DNA of 64,000 nucleotides from Golubevia sp. BC0850 (taxonomy: Eukaryota; Basidiomycota; Exobasidiomycetes; Golubeviales; Golubeviaceae): assembly GCA_012976225.1 (NCBI GenBank), contig JAAVVG010000016.1:62001-126000 (forward strand). The letters run 5' to 3'. The position numbers and the translations under genes are program-made. Shown in pieces: positions 25,019 to 37,226 of this stretch (the stretch's first letter is position 1; every line of letters starts with the position of its first letter). Below the pieces are notes generated by a model that saw nothing but the letters and a program-made list of their open reading frames with translations, had not been told where the DNA came from and did no database searches.

Positions 25019-25641
25019 GGGGTCTTGGCTGAAAGAGGATGAAGGAGGAGTTAGTGGTTGGAAGAAAGGAAAGAACAATAGAGAGAAGGGGATATCAACT
25101 TTTTCAGAACCGTTCGTTTGAAAGACAGTCTTGCGGCTTTGGAAGTTCAAATTTGCACAGTCGTTTTCCGTCTTTGAGCCTTTGTCCAAACAGTCTGATA
25201 GTGTCATGAGATGAAGTAATGTTGAATTCTAGAAAGACTTAAAACAATGAGAGCTAGAGTGATACAGACAGAGAACAAAAAAGGGAGAAGTCTGCGACGT
25301 GTTGACAAAATTTGACAACAGTGGCTATTTTGATTGAACAGATTACAAAATCGAATCGAAGGTGCAGGTGAGGATATACTTGGTTGTGAAGATGAAAAAG
25401 GCTTACTAAAAGGGAGAGAGAAAAAGAAAGAAAGAGCAGAAAGTGGTGCAGTTTGAAAAGGATTATGAATTTTATGATACATCAGAGAAAGAAATCTTGA
25501 GCTTTGGAGTGAGAAGGAAAGAGTCAATCTACGTGTATTGGTCTTGCGAGAGAGAGAGAGGAACTGAGAGAGAGTTCGAAGGAAGGCTGAAAATCGTTGA
25601 AGAGAGGTGGAGTTGGAAGTTGAAGTTCAAAAGTGCGTCAC
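25019..25641. other. Convergent 3' region between PMT2 and HSF
   Basis: 623 bp between two converging stop codons, expected to hold both 3' UTRs and terminators. It is purine-rich on the plus strand (GAGAGA runs near 25,550). No gene is seen. Confidence 0.5.
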
Positions 25642-28600
25642 CTAGCCTCTAGATTTCTTATAAGGAGGTGGCGCTGAAGTTTGATTTCCATCTTTAGAAG
25701 TGTTATTGACGGTGGCATTGAGTCCAGCATTAGCAGCAGCAGCTCTAGTTTCTGCATTCAGAGAATTAATGTCATTTCCTAAAGCTCCTATAAGATTGGC
25801 AGCTGCTTTCCTTTTCTTCAAAGGTGGTTGACCAGAATTAGTAGCTGAAGGAGAGTCCGCATTAACAGGAGTTGAAGTGCCTCCAGTATTAGTTCCGTCA
25901 GAAGGTGGATTCGAAGAGCTCTTTTCTGTAACTCCCCACGAACCAACAGCTGTTCCGGCTCCATTGATTCCATCGCTCATCTGTAAAGATCCAAAATCAT
26001 CACCATCAGTCATGTTTTGAAGGAATGCTGCAGATGAAACCGGACTGAAAGAGAAATCACCGATTCCAGAATTTTCATTGATGTTTGAATTGCTATTGGT
26101 TGAATCCCAGTTGTTGTTGTTAAGATCTGAGTTACTACTGTTGTTTAAGTCTCCTTCAACATTTGCTCTGGGAGTATTCCCTTCTTGATTCGAATTATTT
26201 CCACTAGTATCCAAGAATTCTTTCAACAATGAATCTACATCTACATCGTTATCTCCATTCTGATTATAGCCATTTAAATTCGAAGGCTGAGGAGTCATAC
26301 CTCTGAAAGGGGTCGAAAATCCACTTGCATTTGCATCTGTACTTGAGGTTCCATTTAAGATTGAGCTGATTGCGTTTGGATCCAACTTGAGAGATTCGAC
26401 TAGAGCGTTAATCTTATCTTGAACTGAAAGATTGTCGGTATTGATACCTTGCAGATTTTGACTAGCTTTAGAGAGTGATAAGGCTAAGGAATTTGGAGTA
26501 TCAGGTCGAGGAGTTGAGCCTGAACCGAAAGAATCTCCGCCTGCGTTCGAGAGGAAAGCGCTTAAGGTGGAAGGGGTCTGAATTAAAGCATTCTGATTTG
26601 AGGAGTTGCGAAGAGCGTCTATAGAGCTATGATTTCCTGAATTGTTCTGATTGAAAGAATCGGAAGCTGAAGAGCTGGATGCGGTAGAAGGACGAGCAGG
26701 AGTTGCAGGAGCTTTGTTGCTACTTGTCGAGCCAGAATTGGTTCCAGCAAAATAGTCTGGAAGATTCATTTGAGTTCCATCACCAGTGACATTTCCACCA
26801 GAAGCGAGGACTGTCTGCAAGGTGGCTAGCATCTTTGGATCCAATTTGAATCCGCCACCTGGCGTCGCCGCTCGACTTGGACTGTCTGATTTCGGGGCGT
26901 TATTTCCCAGAAGAGAAGCCAACCAGGCCGAGCCTTCGCCCGATGCTAGAGCGTTGAGAATCTGATTGGAAGCTTGCGAGGAGAGGCGACGAGAACCTCC
27001 AGGAGTCGAAGAAGAAGATGGGTTGTTGCTGCTTGAGGTTCGTGGAGGAGATGCTACTTGAGTGATCCTGGGTCCTGAAGATTCCCTTTCCGCTCTGGCT
27101 TCAGGCGAACCAAATCTTGGAGAGTTTTCAGCGGATCTGGGCTCAAGGATTCGAGCGCGAGCTGAGAGGAGACGAGGAGGAGAGAAACGAACGTTAGGAA
27201 CATTGTATGCGATCTTTTAGAGGAGAGATTTACACGGAACGAGCTTCTGATCTTCAGAATTCGACTACTCTACTCACCGTGCTCAGGAATATCCTCCATC
27301 TCTTCTTCTTGATCGTAAGGCAATTCCAACTCTTCAATCCCTCCTCCAAATCTGTTCTCCGTCGATTTCTTCTTCCCTTTGGAGTTCCTAGAGCTCTGTT
27401 CTTGTCTTTCAGCCATTGCACTGTCTCCAATTAAAAGTTGACCAGTTCCACCTCTCCTCACAATGCCTCTAGAATTCTTCCTTCCATCCTCACTTTCACC
27501 CTCACTATTTGAATTCGTACTTCTAAATCCCGAACCTCCAACATTGACTCCAACTCCTCCATCATCACTACTAAATTCTTGAGCTCCAAAGACTCCAGCT
27601 AAAAACCTCAGCATTTTGTTGATAGTGTCTTGTTGTCTTTTTGACCTCTGTCTACTTTCAATAGCTTCTCTCCAAAGATCATTGTTACTAGAATTCAGTT
27701 TTCCCAAATCGTCATTGATACCTCTTTGAGCTCTTTGAATATTCTGAACTGCAGAGAACAAAGTTGATAATTGAATTAACTGATCTGAAGTAGCTGAAGG
27801 ATTTGAAGCATTGGTGTTATTTGAATTGATGTTACTCTCATTTGCAATCCCTGTGAAATCAGTTGAAGCTTGATTTGTAGCCATCAAAGCACCTGTATGT
27901 TCATCGATCTTGGTAGGAGCTGCTGTACTCGTAGAGACTGCAGCCGCTTCATTTCCTTGATTTCCTTTGCCTTTCCTTTGAACCATTGACATCAATTCAG
28001 GATGATCTCTTCTGAAATTATCATTTCTGAATTCCCATAACTCAGTTTCTCCAGATCCAGAGGTTGTTTTCAAAGCTCCTTGTTGAAGATGTGGAACTTT
28101 GTGGAATCCGTACATGTTCAATTGTCGAACGAAAGAGGAGAAGTTGTTGTGCTTGAAGAAATGAGGAAGAACATCACTTCCAAATCGGACATGATTTGGG
28201 ACTGATTGAGACAAATCGAGATTGGAAATGAGAAGTCAGTCGCTGAGGAGCGGATTGAGAGAGGAGCAAAGAGTGAATGCTCCTTGAGACTCACCAAAGA
28301 AAGAGTCTCCATCTTCTGACCACTTGATCAAGTTGATTGTAGAAGGATCATCTACCATGCTGTTCAAAGCGGAAGAGAAAGAGGGGAGGGAGATGTGTTG
28401 AAGGAGATCATGAGCTGCTTCTTCCTGCTTCCTCGATGATGGATAGCTGAGCACGCTGCTTCGATCTCTGATCCCCCTTTGAATCACTCCAAGCTACTAC
28501 AAAGTCTACTCCTCTTCTGAAAAAGATTAACTCACCTTCTAAGCTTGTTCAAAAAAGCAGGAATGCTCTTTGACCCTCCACCATTAGCTCCAGCTGGAGG

Positions 28601-29071
28601 CTTCTTTCCACTGTGATGTTCCGTAGTTTCGATTGGAGGAGGAGAAGCGCTAGTATTCAAGCTCATTCCAGTAGCCATATTAACACCTTTGCCTTTTCCT
28701 TTTGAATTCCCACCACTTGCACCAGCTAACTGATCACCAGAGATAAAATCTGAAAAGCCCTGCTGTGCAGATTGAGAGTTATTATTGGATTGATTATAAG
28801 AATTGAAAGCAGAAAGAGCTAAATCGTTTGAATTTGAATCGAATTTTTGAGAGTAAGTTGAATTTTCGTCATCTGAATTCTCTGGTTGATCCAAATCGAT
28901 TTCACTTGAAGAATCTGGTGAAATGGGTCTAATCTTAGAATTGAATTTCATAGCTCTTGAATTACTACCCTCAATGAAATCATCGCCATCGTTGCTATTG
29001 GTCTTGCTATTGCTATTGCTGTTGCTATTTCTGGTTCTTGTAGTTCTAGTTGAGGATCTGCGACCACTCAT
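25642..29071 (-). CDS. HSF1: Heat shock transcription factor (HSF1 family)
   Basis: Nuclear factor that binds heat-shock elements and drives chaperone expression as a trimer. Exons: 29071-28536, 28359-28295, 28201-27278, 27161-25642, total 1014 aa. The DNA-binding domain is split over the first three exons and is rebuilt exactly by splicing: IPAFLNKLRSMVDDPSTINL, LIKWSEDGDSFFVPNHVRF, LPHFFKHNNFSSFVRQLNMY, GFHKV. About 165 acidic and Ser/Asn-rich residues precede it. Downstream, LIQLSTLFSAVQNIQRAQR to NKMLRFLAGVFGA looks like the HR-A/B coiled-coil trimerisation region. The remaining C-terminal 600 residues are Ser/Asn/Thr-rich, likely disordered activation sequence, with a short basic end (LKKRKAAANLIG). 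Start: first ATG, with no upstream coding signal. Confidence 0.94.
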
Positions 29072-29837
29072 TCTACTCCTCTCAATCTATTTTGAACTAT
29101 TGACTCCTTATTCCTGCGTCTTCTTTTGCTTCAAGGTTTGTTTCCTGAGCTTTGATGGTTGATGATTGACGAGAGCAATTAGAAGAATCAAACAAAGTTG
29201 GATGGTGATGCTGTCTGTGTTGCTGTCCATTCACAGCTTCAACTTTTTTTCAAGTCCACTCAACTTGGTCGCGTACTCGGAACCAAAATTTCCGTTGAAT
29301 CGCAACAACAAAGCGATGAAGCAAACAACATCTATGTAATTGGTCCAAGTGGTTCATCATCTTCAGAAACAGAAGACATTCAATTGTGGCATTTATTTTG
29401 AGTTCAGAAGCGAGGAGAGCGTGAGAGGGTGGTAGAGAAGAAGCATACAACAAGAAAGCTAGTAGACAAAGAGAGGAGAAAGTTGTGGTGGATTTATCTT
29501 GAGAAACATGAAGAGGAGAGACAAGTTGCAGTTGTTCGAGGAAGCGAAGAGACTGAAGAGAAACGGAGTTTGAAGGGAAGACTTAGGAGAAAAAGGCGTC
29601 TCGTTTTGAGAGGGAAAGTTTTTCGTTGGGAGAAAATGAAATCGAACGTTGACCATTTGAGGGAGTTAAAAGCGACCGTTGAGCTGAGAGAGGAAGCCAC
29701 AAAGATCTTTGAGGATGAATTTTTGGACATGACTGGAAGTTTAATCGAACTTCGAGGATTCACAAGCCATGATCGTCTACTTCCAACCTTTAGCAATCTT
29801 GAAATATTCGTTTGAGAGATCTGAACTCCAACAGTTC
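29072..29837. other. HSF promoter region and TMEM33 3'-flank
   Basis: 766 bp between the HSF start and the stop of the next minus-strand gene. Two plus-strand open stretches lack ATG starts: 29198-29401 (ends ETEDIQLWHLF) and 29429-29815 (Lys/Arg/Glu-rich, contains ELREEATKIFEDEFLD). The second looks protein-like and may be a remnant or an antisense frame. Neither has splice support. Confidence 0.35.
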
Positions 29838-31490
29838 CTAACGTCTTTGAGTAGCCCCAGCATTACCTCCAGCAGTAGCACTTGAAGCTCCACCTCCATT
29901 TCCATTTCCACCTCCAACAGCGCCAGCCCCAGCAGCTCCAGCAGTTCCCGGTTGATTCTGAACACTCAATACAGAACTAGCATAACGTCCAGCCAAATCC
30001 GTAACAGTTTCATAAACCTTTCTAACAATTGGAGGAGTTCTTTGATCCAAAGTCAATTGATCCAATTTACCACCTACGTTTTGAAAGGCGGTTCTAGTGA
30101 AACTTGACATGTAAAATCTTAATCTCAAGAAATGAGCGTAAATTAAAGGAGCCAGTAAAGAATTTCTAAAGGTGATAGCTCCAAGGAGAACTCTGGTGAA
30201 AATGGCTACTTCCGTGTAGGCTACGAAACGCATTGCTGGATCGTAATTGGTTTTGACCCCTGGGAGAAAGAGAGGAGAGAAGACGAGTTAGGGTGGGGGA
30301 AGAGAAAGAAGAAGAGGGAGGAAAGAGAGAAAGGCGGAGGGGAGAGGGGAGAAGATACTTACACCCTTGAATGAATTTAGCTGCTTTTGAAGGCACAGTT
30401 TGTGGAGCTAGATCTTTTGATCCATTTGTTGGAGTAGAATTTGGGAAAACCATTGGGATCAAAGTCGTTCGTAAGAAGGTTAAAACGTGGAACAAGGAGA
30501 AAGTTGCGTAGGGGATTAGAGTCACTGTGTAGGAAATGGGGAGAAAAAGATCGATTAGTTGGAAAGGTTTAAAAACGTTTTAAAGGTTCCAAAAGCAGCA
30601 AAAGATTTGGAAAGATGTGGCGAGAGGGGGAGATGCAGGAGGAGAGAGAGAAAAGAGATTTACTAACCAAACATAGGCTTTGAAAAAAACCAATAGATTG
30701 CTAAAGAAAGGTATTGAACGTTTTCGTCCATCGCTGCACGTTGGATGTATGCCTTGTTGAGTTGGGGAACCTAGAAGATTAAAATTAAAGGAGGCAACGA
30801 AAGGTTAGAGAAATGTGGAAGCTTTCAAGTCCTCCAATCTGCTGATCAGCCTTCTTTTCTCAGCTCTATTCTGTCTTTTGATTACTCGCATATATCCCAA
30901 AAAAGGACATGAACACCTTCTACTCCTCAAGCTTCCACATAAAGGGCACTGCGCTTCTTCCCAAGAACCTTCTGAATCTTGATCCCACGCTCCCTTCCTC
31001 CTCTATCCTTCTTACCAGATCCATTTTGTTATGTAGTTGGTTCTTCCTTTCGATCTGAAGATACTCACTCCGAAACTCTTGTAAACCACTACACCATAAC
31101 TGACTATAGCACCCAAGAAAGCGAGGTAATACCATCTAGTCAAACCTGAAGCACTGAAAGTGACTACTGCTACTAGGTAACGTAGAGCACATAGAGAAGA
31201 TATGAAATGACCTGCAGCCCATGCTAGGTGAGGAACGGAGGCTACTGGTCGAGCCTGGAGGGTTCAAGGAAGAGAGAGAAAGAGAGAAATGATCAGTCTC
31301 TCAAGATGGAATGATCGGATCCGTTTCGGGAGAAATCGAAAGTTGTTCTGGATTTGACTAGAGTCGATTTTGAAGTTGAAGAAAGAGAAACCAAGAGGAC
31401 GTTGGGAGGGAAGGGAGATACATAGGGTTCTGGGTGGAGGATTGGGATTTGGGATTGAGTGGGAATGAAGAGGGTTGAGAGACTTACCAT
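29838..31490 (-). CDS. POM33: TMEM33 / Pom33-Per33 family ER-nuclear envelope membrane protein
   Basis: Small multi-pass membrane protein of the ER and nuclear envelope. Yeast Pom33/Per33 and fission yeast Tts1 shape tubular ER and help nuclear pore distribution. Exons: 31490-31488 (ATG only), 31254-31069, 30770-30668, 30524-30363, 30259-29838, total 291 aa, the usual family length. Recognisable segments are RPVASVPHLAWAAGHFIS, WYYLAFLGAIVSYGVVVYKS, NVQYLSLAIYWFFSKP, TLIPYATFSLFHVLTFLRTT and the region around ITFRNSLLAPLIYAHFLRLR. The C-terminal tail is a Gly/Ala/Asn-rich low-complexity stretch ending NAGATQRR. The first coding exon contains only the start codon, an unusual but in-phase arrangement. 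Strong GTAAGT and GTGAGT donors support the model. Confidence 0.88.
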
Positions 31491-32324
31491 ATGAGATTTG
31501 ATTGAGAGGAAGGGGGAGTCGTTAACAGGTCAATCTGAGCTCTTTTAGTGAATGTCTAGTATCTCTCTTGAGAAGAATTGAAGTGTTTGGATGGAACGGA
31601 TTCACTTTGTGAGCAGTAAAGGTAAAGTCTATTTTCGTGTGGACCTCCCTCCTACTTTAGAGAAGACCCTCGGAATACTTCAGTGAACTCCATTCTTCTT
31701 CAAAATCGCATAGTCCTTAGAACTTGTTCATTGTCTTAAGAAGTCAAGTTGTAGCCTCAAATTCAAACTTCAGATGGAATCAAGATAGAGCAGTTGAGCC
31801 TCCCAATCAGCTTCCTATCTACCATTATACCCCTAACTCGAGTACACCCTGAGAGGCAAGAAATCAAACAAAATCATACTGTTAGTCTTACGAGCTCGCC
31901 AAGTGAGTAGAGAACTTATCTTCGAAACAGCTGCGGCTTGCGCAAGCTTCCAGTAAAAGAGGCTCTGCATCTGAGACATCTCCCTTGGTTTTCCTCGTCT
32001 TATCTCGTCCAAGACAATACTTTCTTCAAGTTCAAGCTCATTTTGGTTGATAAAAATAGAAAAGCTACCTGTAAGTAATGGGCTTCATAAAAATAGCTTC
32101 AACTACAATCAGCTCCTTTTTCATTCTAAGCTTCACCACCTACTGCTTCGAAGGGCCAACGAATGACTCTTAGTACTTTTGTATATTCCATACAGATGAG
32201 TTTGAATGGGGAATAGTGTTTTAGCTCTTCGGAGTAAACGATACGGTCCAGTGATTGCATTTCTTGAGAGTGGCAAAAGCAAGTTGGGAGAAGATACGCA
32301 TAGAAATCATTCACTAGCCTTCTT
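31491..32324. other. Intergenic interval upstream of TMEM33/Pom33
   Basis: No gene I can support. A minus-strand open stretch at 32314-32126 begins without an ATG and contains YTKVLRVIRWPFEAV. It could be a further LRR-like fragment or chance. Confidence 0.3.
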
Positions 32325-32571
32325 CTAGTTCAAAACTTTCTGAAACTCTAGATTGGAGAGCGGAATCAAGACTGCAAGAAGAGAAGTCAAAAGCTCAAAG
32401 GATGGTGAAGACACCAACAAGAGACAACGACTCACCACTGCACTCCCTTCTCCATCCCTTGTTTCCCCAAAGCTCGATCATTTCCAAACGAAATCTTGCT
32501 TTGTTTGATTGAAAATTCAGAGAAGCAGATTTCACATTGAAGTTCAGATGCGCAGCGATTCGGGACATCAT
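32325..32571 (-). CDS. Possible 60-aa protein, function unknown
   Basis: Weakly supported small gene. An ATG pair at 32571 and 32568 opens a frame beginning MMSRIAAHLNFNVKSASL and containing RFRLEMIELWGNKGWRRE. It reaches a consensus GTGAGT donor at 32435. A good TTCTTGCAG acceptor at 32372 joins it in phase 1 to a 47-nt exon ending FQKVLN and TAG. The open frame extends 10 codons upstream of the ATG to a GTG (VKVSAE). It is divergent from the SDR gene, with 124 bp between the starts. I do not recognise a family. It could equally be the remnant of a longer gene. Confidence 0.3.
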
Positions 32572-32695
32572 CTCGGCACTCACTTTCACAGTCTCTCCCA
32601 CAGATTGAAAGCTCGCGAAAGGCTACGACTATAAAGAGGAGACCATTCTCCTAATTGGTTTCTCTTCTTTACCTCCTCACGAACTTCAACTCAAT

Positions 32696-34307
32696 ATGTC
32701 AAAACCATTTAAATCTCGGCATTCAATGCCAATCTTGTGTCTAGACAACCTTCTCTTCATCTTAAACTCTACAATCTTCTCTCCACTTTCAATAATCTTA
32801 ATCCCATTGACCATTTATTACTTTCATTTCATTCATCAAGGTCAATCTTTAACATCTCAATTCTCATCAATCAGAAACTTTGATGACATTCAACTTTTAA
32901 CAAAGTCCACAATTTCAACTTTTCAAAGAAACCTATCACAATCAAATTCAAACGCTTATCCAATTCCAACTCTTTCAGAGATCAAACTTCTCCTTTGGTC
33001 AAGTTCTTCACCTTACAGAACTTTAAAGAACCTTTTCTTATATTCCTTAATCAAGAATTCAAGTGCAGCTTTCAATCGATTTGTGAGAAATAATGGTTGG
33101 GCAGCTGATCCTATCGATTGGAAAAAGGATACTGTAGTCATCACTGGTGGATCTACAGGAATTGGAAAAGCTTTAGTTGAAAATCTCTCACAAGTTCATC
33201 ACGCTAAAGTAGTAGTTTTGGATATGGCACCTCCAACTTATAGACCTGCTCCAAAGGGTGCTCCAGAAATTCTTTACTTTAAAACTGATGTTGCTAATGA
33301 AGAACAAGTGATGAAGGTAGCTGAAGAAGTTAGAAAAGTTCATGGAGATACTGTTGGAGTCTTGGTGAATTGTGCTGGGATTGCAGCTGGAAGCGTCATT
33401 ATGGAAACTGATCCGTGAGCAGAAACATCGAAAAGATTAGTGGGAAGAAGGTCCAAGCGAAACTCATCCCTGGCTTTCTAATTCGAGTCTGATCTGACTC
33501 TTTTTCCTTTTGTCGAACATCTCGCTCATCAAAACAGTAACTCAGCCCTTCGACTTTTCAGAGTTAACACACTCTCTCACTGGATCACTTGCAAACAATT
33601 CTTAGGTGGAGCTCTCAAAAGAAATCATGGTCATGTAGTCAGCGTAGCCTCAGGAGCCAGTTTCGCCAGTATTCCAAACATGTCTCAATATGCGGTCTCA
33701 AAAGCTGGTGCCCTAGCTTTCCACGAGGTCTTCAGCAGCGAACTCAGAGCTAGGTATGTTTTCTCTTTTTTTTCATCCTTCCGAAATTTGAAGATCTTGC
33801 TAACATCTCTACTATTTGAATTTTCGCTCGCAAAACAGATACAATGCAAAGAAAGTTCGTGCTACTATCATTTGTCCTTTGAAAGTCACAACTCAATTGG
33901 GAGACGGAATGGATGCAGCTCCAAATCAATTCTTCGCTCCAACTTTGGAACCTGAATTCGTAGCTGAACAAATTGCCGATGCTTTAAATTCAGGCTTGAG
34001 TCAATTCATCATGCTACCTGCTCTTGCAAATTTGATTCCTTGGTTGAGAGTTTGGCCTGATTGGATGAAGAGAGGTTTCGAGTTGGTGAGTTTTCCCTTG
34101 ATTTTCCGAAGCTTTGGTCGAGTTACTGACTTGAAGGGTACTACTCTTTTTTCACTATTTTCTCAGGTCGGCCACACAGATGATACAGTCTCTGAGAAAT
34201 CAATGCAAAGAGCCGCTAAGAATGGTTACGGAAAGGATTGGGAAGGTGAAGACAAAGCCCTATATGAAAAGGGGTTGGCTAACATTTTGAAACAAAAGTC
34301 AAGCTGA
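32696..34307 (+). CDS. Membrane-anchored short-chain dehydrogenase/reductase
   Basis: NAD(P)-dependent oxidoreductase of the classical SDR superfamily. It resembles the retinol/17-beta-hydroxysteroid dehydrogenase group (RDH10/SDR16C-like) found on ER and lipid droplets; the substrate cannot be read from sequence. Exons: 32696-33414, 33538-33753, 33839-34085, 34167-34307, total 440 aa. An N-terminal hydrophobic segment (LSIILIPLTIYYFHFI) suggests a membrane anchor. The Rossmann fold begins TVVITGGSTGIGKAL (about residue 150), followed by VLVNCAGIA. The catalytic Ser is in HVVSVASGASFASIP and the YxxxK pair in QYAVSKAGALAFHEVF (about 290). All key residues are present, so the enzyme should be active. 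The lipid-binding C-terminal part includes LANLIPWLRVWPDWMKRGFE. It converges on the downstream methyltransferase. Confidence 0.92.
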
Positions 34308-34626
34308 AAGCTTCTAATCTCAAAGTCTTCGGAGGATTCTTCTATTTCTCTCCATTTCGTCTTTTCTGCAATCCATCTAATTATTATTAACCTCAAGTCT
34401 CTCTAATCTATCTCTCAACTTCTTGTCACTTCCACGCCTCTCTCAAGTTTCGTACTATAGAAACGTCACTCTCGTTCACCCCTAGATACTGAGTCATAAT
34501 TCAAATTTTATTTCACAATTGAACTGCTCGCACGTCAGACCTCTCGACTCAAAGTTCTAGACTGAGCTCTTAATTGTCGATCTCACAGAACAAAAAGCCC
34601 AACAGCAACCAAGTTCTTTACATTAC
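34308..34626. terminator. Convergent 3' UTR interval between SDR and methyltransferase
   Basis: 319 bp between two facing stop codons. It is AT- and pyrimidine-rich with ATTATTATTAACC and AATTTTATTTCACAATT stretches suitable for 3'-end processing. No coding signal. Confidence 0.4.
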
Positions 34627-35938
34627 TCAAGCTTCCTTCTTCTTAGCAAAAAGAATCATCATAGGATAAATGATCTCGCATTCTTTCTCCCAGTCCCAAA
34701 GGTACTTTCTCAACCTCTCATCGTTTTCCGACAGTCTCTCCCCTAACTCTTTGGCGGAATCGATTATAGCTTGTTTGACTCTGGATTCTTCAGCTACTCT
34801 CCAAATTAAATCCTTCCTATCCTTGATTTTCTCCTTCTCTTCCTGGTGACTTGCATAATAAGAGACGAACCTCGACTGAGTACGCATGGAAGCGACGTAA
34901 TCTGAGAGTTTCATAATCTTCCGAAGAGGTGTTGAAATCGAGTCTCCAGATGTTGGATCCATATCTCCATCATCTTGAGCACTGATCGAAAAATTTGAAG
35001 TCTCGTCTTTTGAAAGGATCTTAGCCAAATATTCCGGAAGTTCATTTGATCCTTCTTTAGTTTGAAGGATCCCAGTCGCTTCATCACATTCTTTAGCTTT
35101 CCCTAAATCTGACTTCCATCTCAAAGTTTGATTTTCCACAAACTTGTTTGAAGGAGGATCTGGAATGGCATCATAGAAAGAATGGACGATTCTCTTTGAA
35201 TTCTTTGCTATGGAAGAGAGTGGACCTTGTTCATTCTGAGAGGCTTCTTCAAAGGAATTTCCGAGAGCATGTAGCATTGAATTCAACAGTGAGTATTCCT
35301 TAGTGATCCAGTTCCAATAGCCCTTTGTTCAAAAGACAATGACAGAAAGAGAGAAGGAATGAGAAAGGCGAGGAATCAGTGAGAGTCCTCTCTTCTGGTT
35401 TCTGGATAGAACGAGGTTAAAACCTGTTCAGGTCTTGACTCACCACCAAAGCGACAGACCCACTTGGTTTCAAGACCCTATCGAATTCTTTCCAAATCCT
35501 GTTTTCATCCGAAGGAGCATCGCTAAACCAATCGAACCAATTGCAACCAACTGTAGTCAAAATCAAATCCACGCTACCATCATTTAGGAAATCTAACTTC
35601 TCCGCAGTCCCCTTTACGAATTCTATATTCTTCTTTTCTGAGTCCGAGGTAACTGGTGGTAAATCGAAGATCTTGCGATAATCTTTCTCTTTGAGCGAGT
35701 TGGATATCTTCAACATCTCGTCGGATGGCTCAACTCCAATTACACTTTCGAGCTTGAGGCTTAAGGGGAAAGTTGCTTGACCACATCCTGAAGCTAAATC
35801 TATCGCTTTCGAGAAGGTAGCGTTTGAAGAATTGGAATGGTAAGCATAAATGAAATCGAACAACTTTTGAGGATAATGAGGTCGGAAGGCGAAGTATTCT
35901 TCTGAGTCAAAATTGGAAGAAGAGAAGGCTGTTGACAT
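34627..35938 (-). CDS. SAM-dependent methyltransferase, TMT1/Crg1-like
   Basis: Class I methyltransferase like yeast Tmt1 (trans-aconitate 3-methyltransferase) and Crg1 (cantharidin methyltransferase). The small-molecule substrate is not predictable here. Exons 35938-35444 and 35322-34627 give 396 aa. The start of the fold reads NFDSEEYFAFRPHYPQKLFD, the typical opening of this family. Motif I is AIDLASGCGQATFPL, then the acidic loop VIGVEPSDEMLK, motif II-like VDLILTTVGCNWFDW and the post-motif FDRVLKPSGSVALVGYWNW, which is restored across the intron. It is about 100 residues longer than Tmt1/Crg1, with an insert around DMDPTSGDSISTPLRK and a charged stretch before the end. I chose the ATG at 35938. 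The open frame extends upstream through a hydrophobic stretch, but no upstream ATG exists in frame. Confidence 0.85.
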
Positions 35939-37226
35939 AATCGTTTGAGAGACTGTGTATCCAAGAATGACTTGTTGCAAATCGTATGATGGAGAGGGGA
36001 AAAGGAAGAAAGAACGGAACAAGAACGAGATTACGAGAATCGAGATGGCGAATTTCAGAATTTGAGCATTAATCAACAATGTCGCTCCAAAGCAAACAAA
36101 GCATCAATCGACATGATCTTCTTGGTCCAGAGATTCAGATTCAAATCCGATTCAATCCAATTCTCAAAGCATAATCTCACCACGCAAATGAGGTGAGAGC
36201 GCTTCCTTTCTGTGCCACCTTCATTCAACCTCTTTCAAGATCTGCAAGTTCACGACTTGAAGAGTTTGGTGTCGTGACAGCTTGGTCACTACCAACAGAC
36301 CTCCAACAGCAGAACATATTTCGTCTCAATACATTTTGCCCAAGAAAAAGTTGAAATCTCCAAGCATTCTGAACGATCCATGCGAAACGTTTCCCCCAAA
36401 AACAGGTAACCAAATCTTCCTTACTTATAGGGACTCACAGTCCCACCCTCAGTAATCTGCCTTCGTAATTTTGACCGCCGTTCCTGGTTTTGTCCCTCAG
36501 ATTATGATTGGAATCTGTGGCAACTTTTTCGTCTGGTACGTGCCTTTGAATTTCCAAACTCTATTGATTGGAATTGAGAAGTTTCGGGGTCTGCTCTGAA
36601 AGTATGTAGAGTGATGGACTGTATGAAAGATCTGAAAGGTACCTTCGATTTGCCGAACCCACCCTTCTCAAAGTCGACTTCATTTCTAGCCTCAAGTTCA
36701 TACTCTTTCTTTCCATTTCGTTTCAATCAAATCTCAAAATCGAATTTTTCTTTGCCTTCTTTCTCTCTCAAAACATCTCTCATCATCCCTCTCATCCTCG
36801 TTGTTCCAGTTGTTGCTCTGCTTTGCCATGCTTTATTCACAGTCAACCAGTCCCTTTCAATAGTCTGTCTTTTCAACAACTTGTCGTTCTTACTTCTCAA
36901 TTAATCGTTTGTTATCGGGTCAATCTGTTCTCTTGGTGATCGTTTGCTGAGTCTCTCCCCTCTCGAGTTCAAATCTCTGACCTTCCTCCATCAAAACCCG
37001 AGCTTATCGATGCTTAGTGGCATCAACATTCTGTCACGAAAAGACTGAGGATGGAGCAAGATGCAAGTGAAAGAGCCACAAATGACGATGAGACTTAAAG
37101 ACCTTTTGACGATTTCGAAAAAAGAACAAGGGGCATTCAAAGTATTTACATCTACCAAGACAAATCACGTATCTGGGCAATATTTGAAGAAGACCAAATA
37201 AACAAGTTGAAAGATTGGAAACCCGA
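35939..37226. other. Intergenic interval, methyltransferase promoter and EDE1 3' flank
   Basis: 1.29 kb with no gene I can support. A plus-strand ATG at 36614 opens 96 codons ending in two hydrophobic segments (SLIIPLILVVPVVALLCHAL), which could be a small membrane protein. There is no splice or homology evidence. Confidence 0.3.

Noticed and set aside
36077-36079. N-terminal hydrophobic extension of the methyltransferase starting here
   Set aside because: The codon is TTG, not ATG; the first in-frame ATG is at 35938, exactly where family homology begins.
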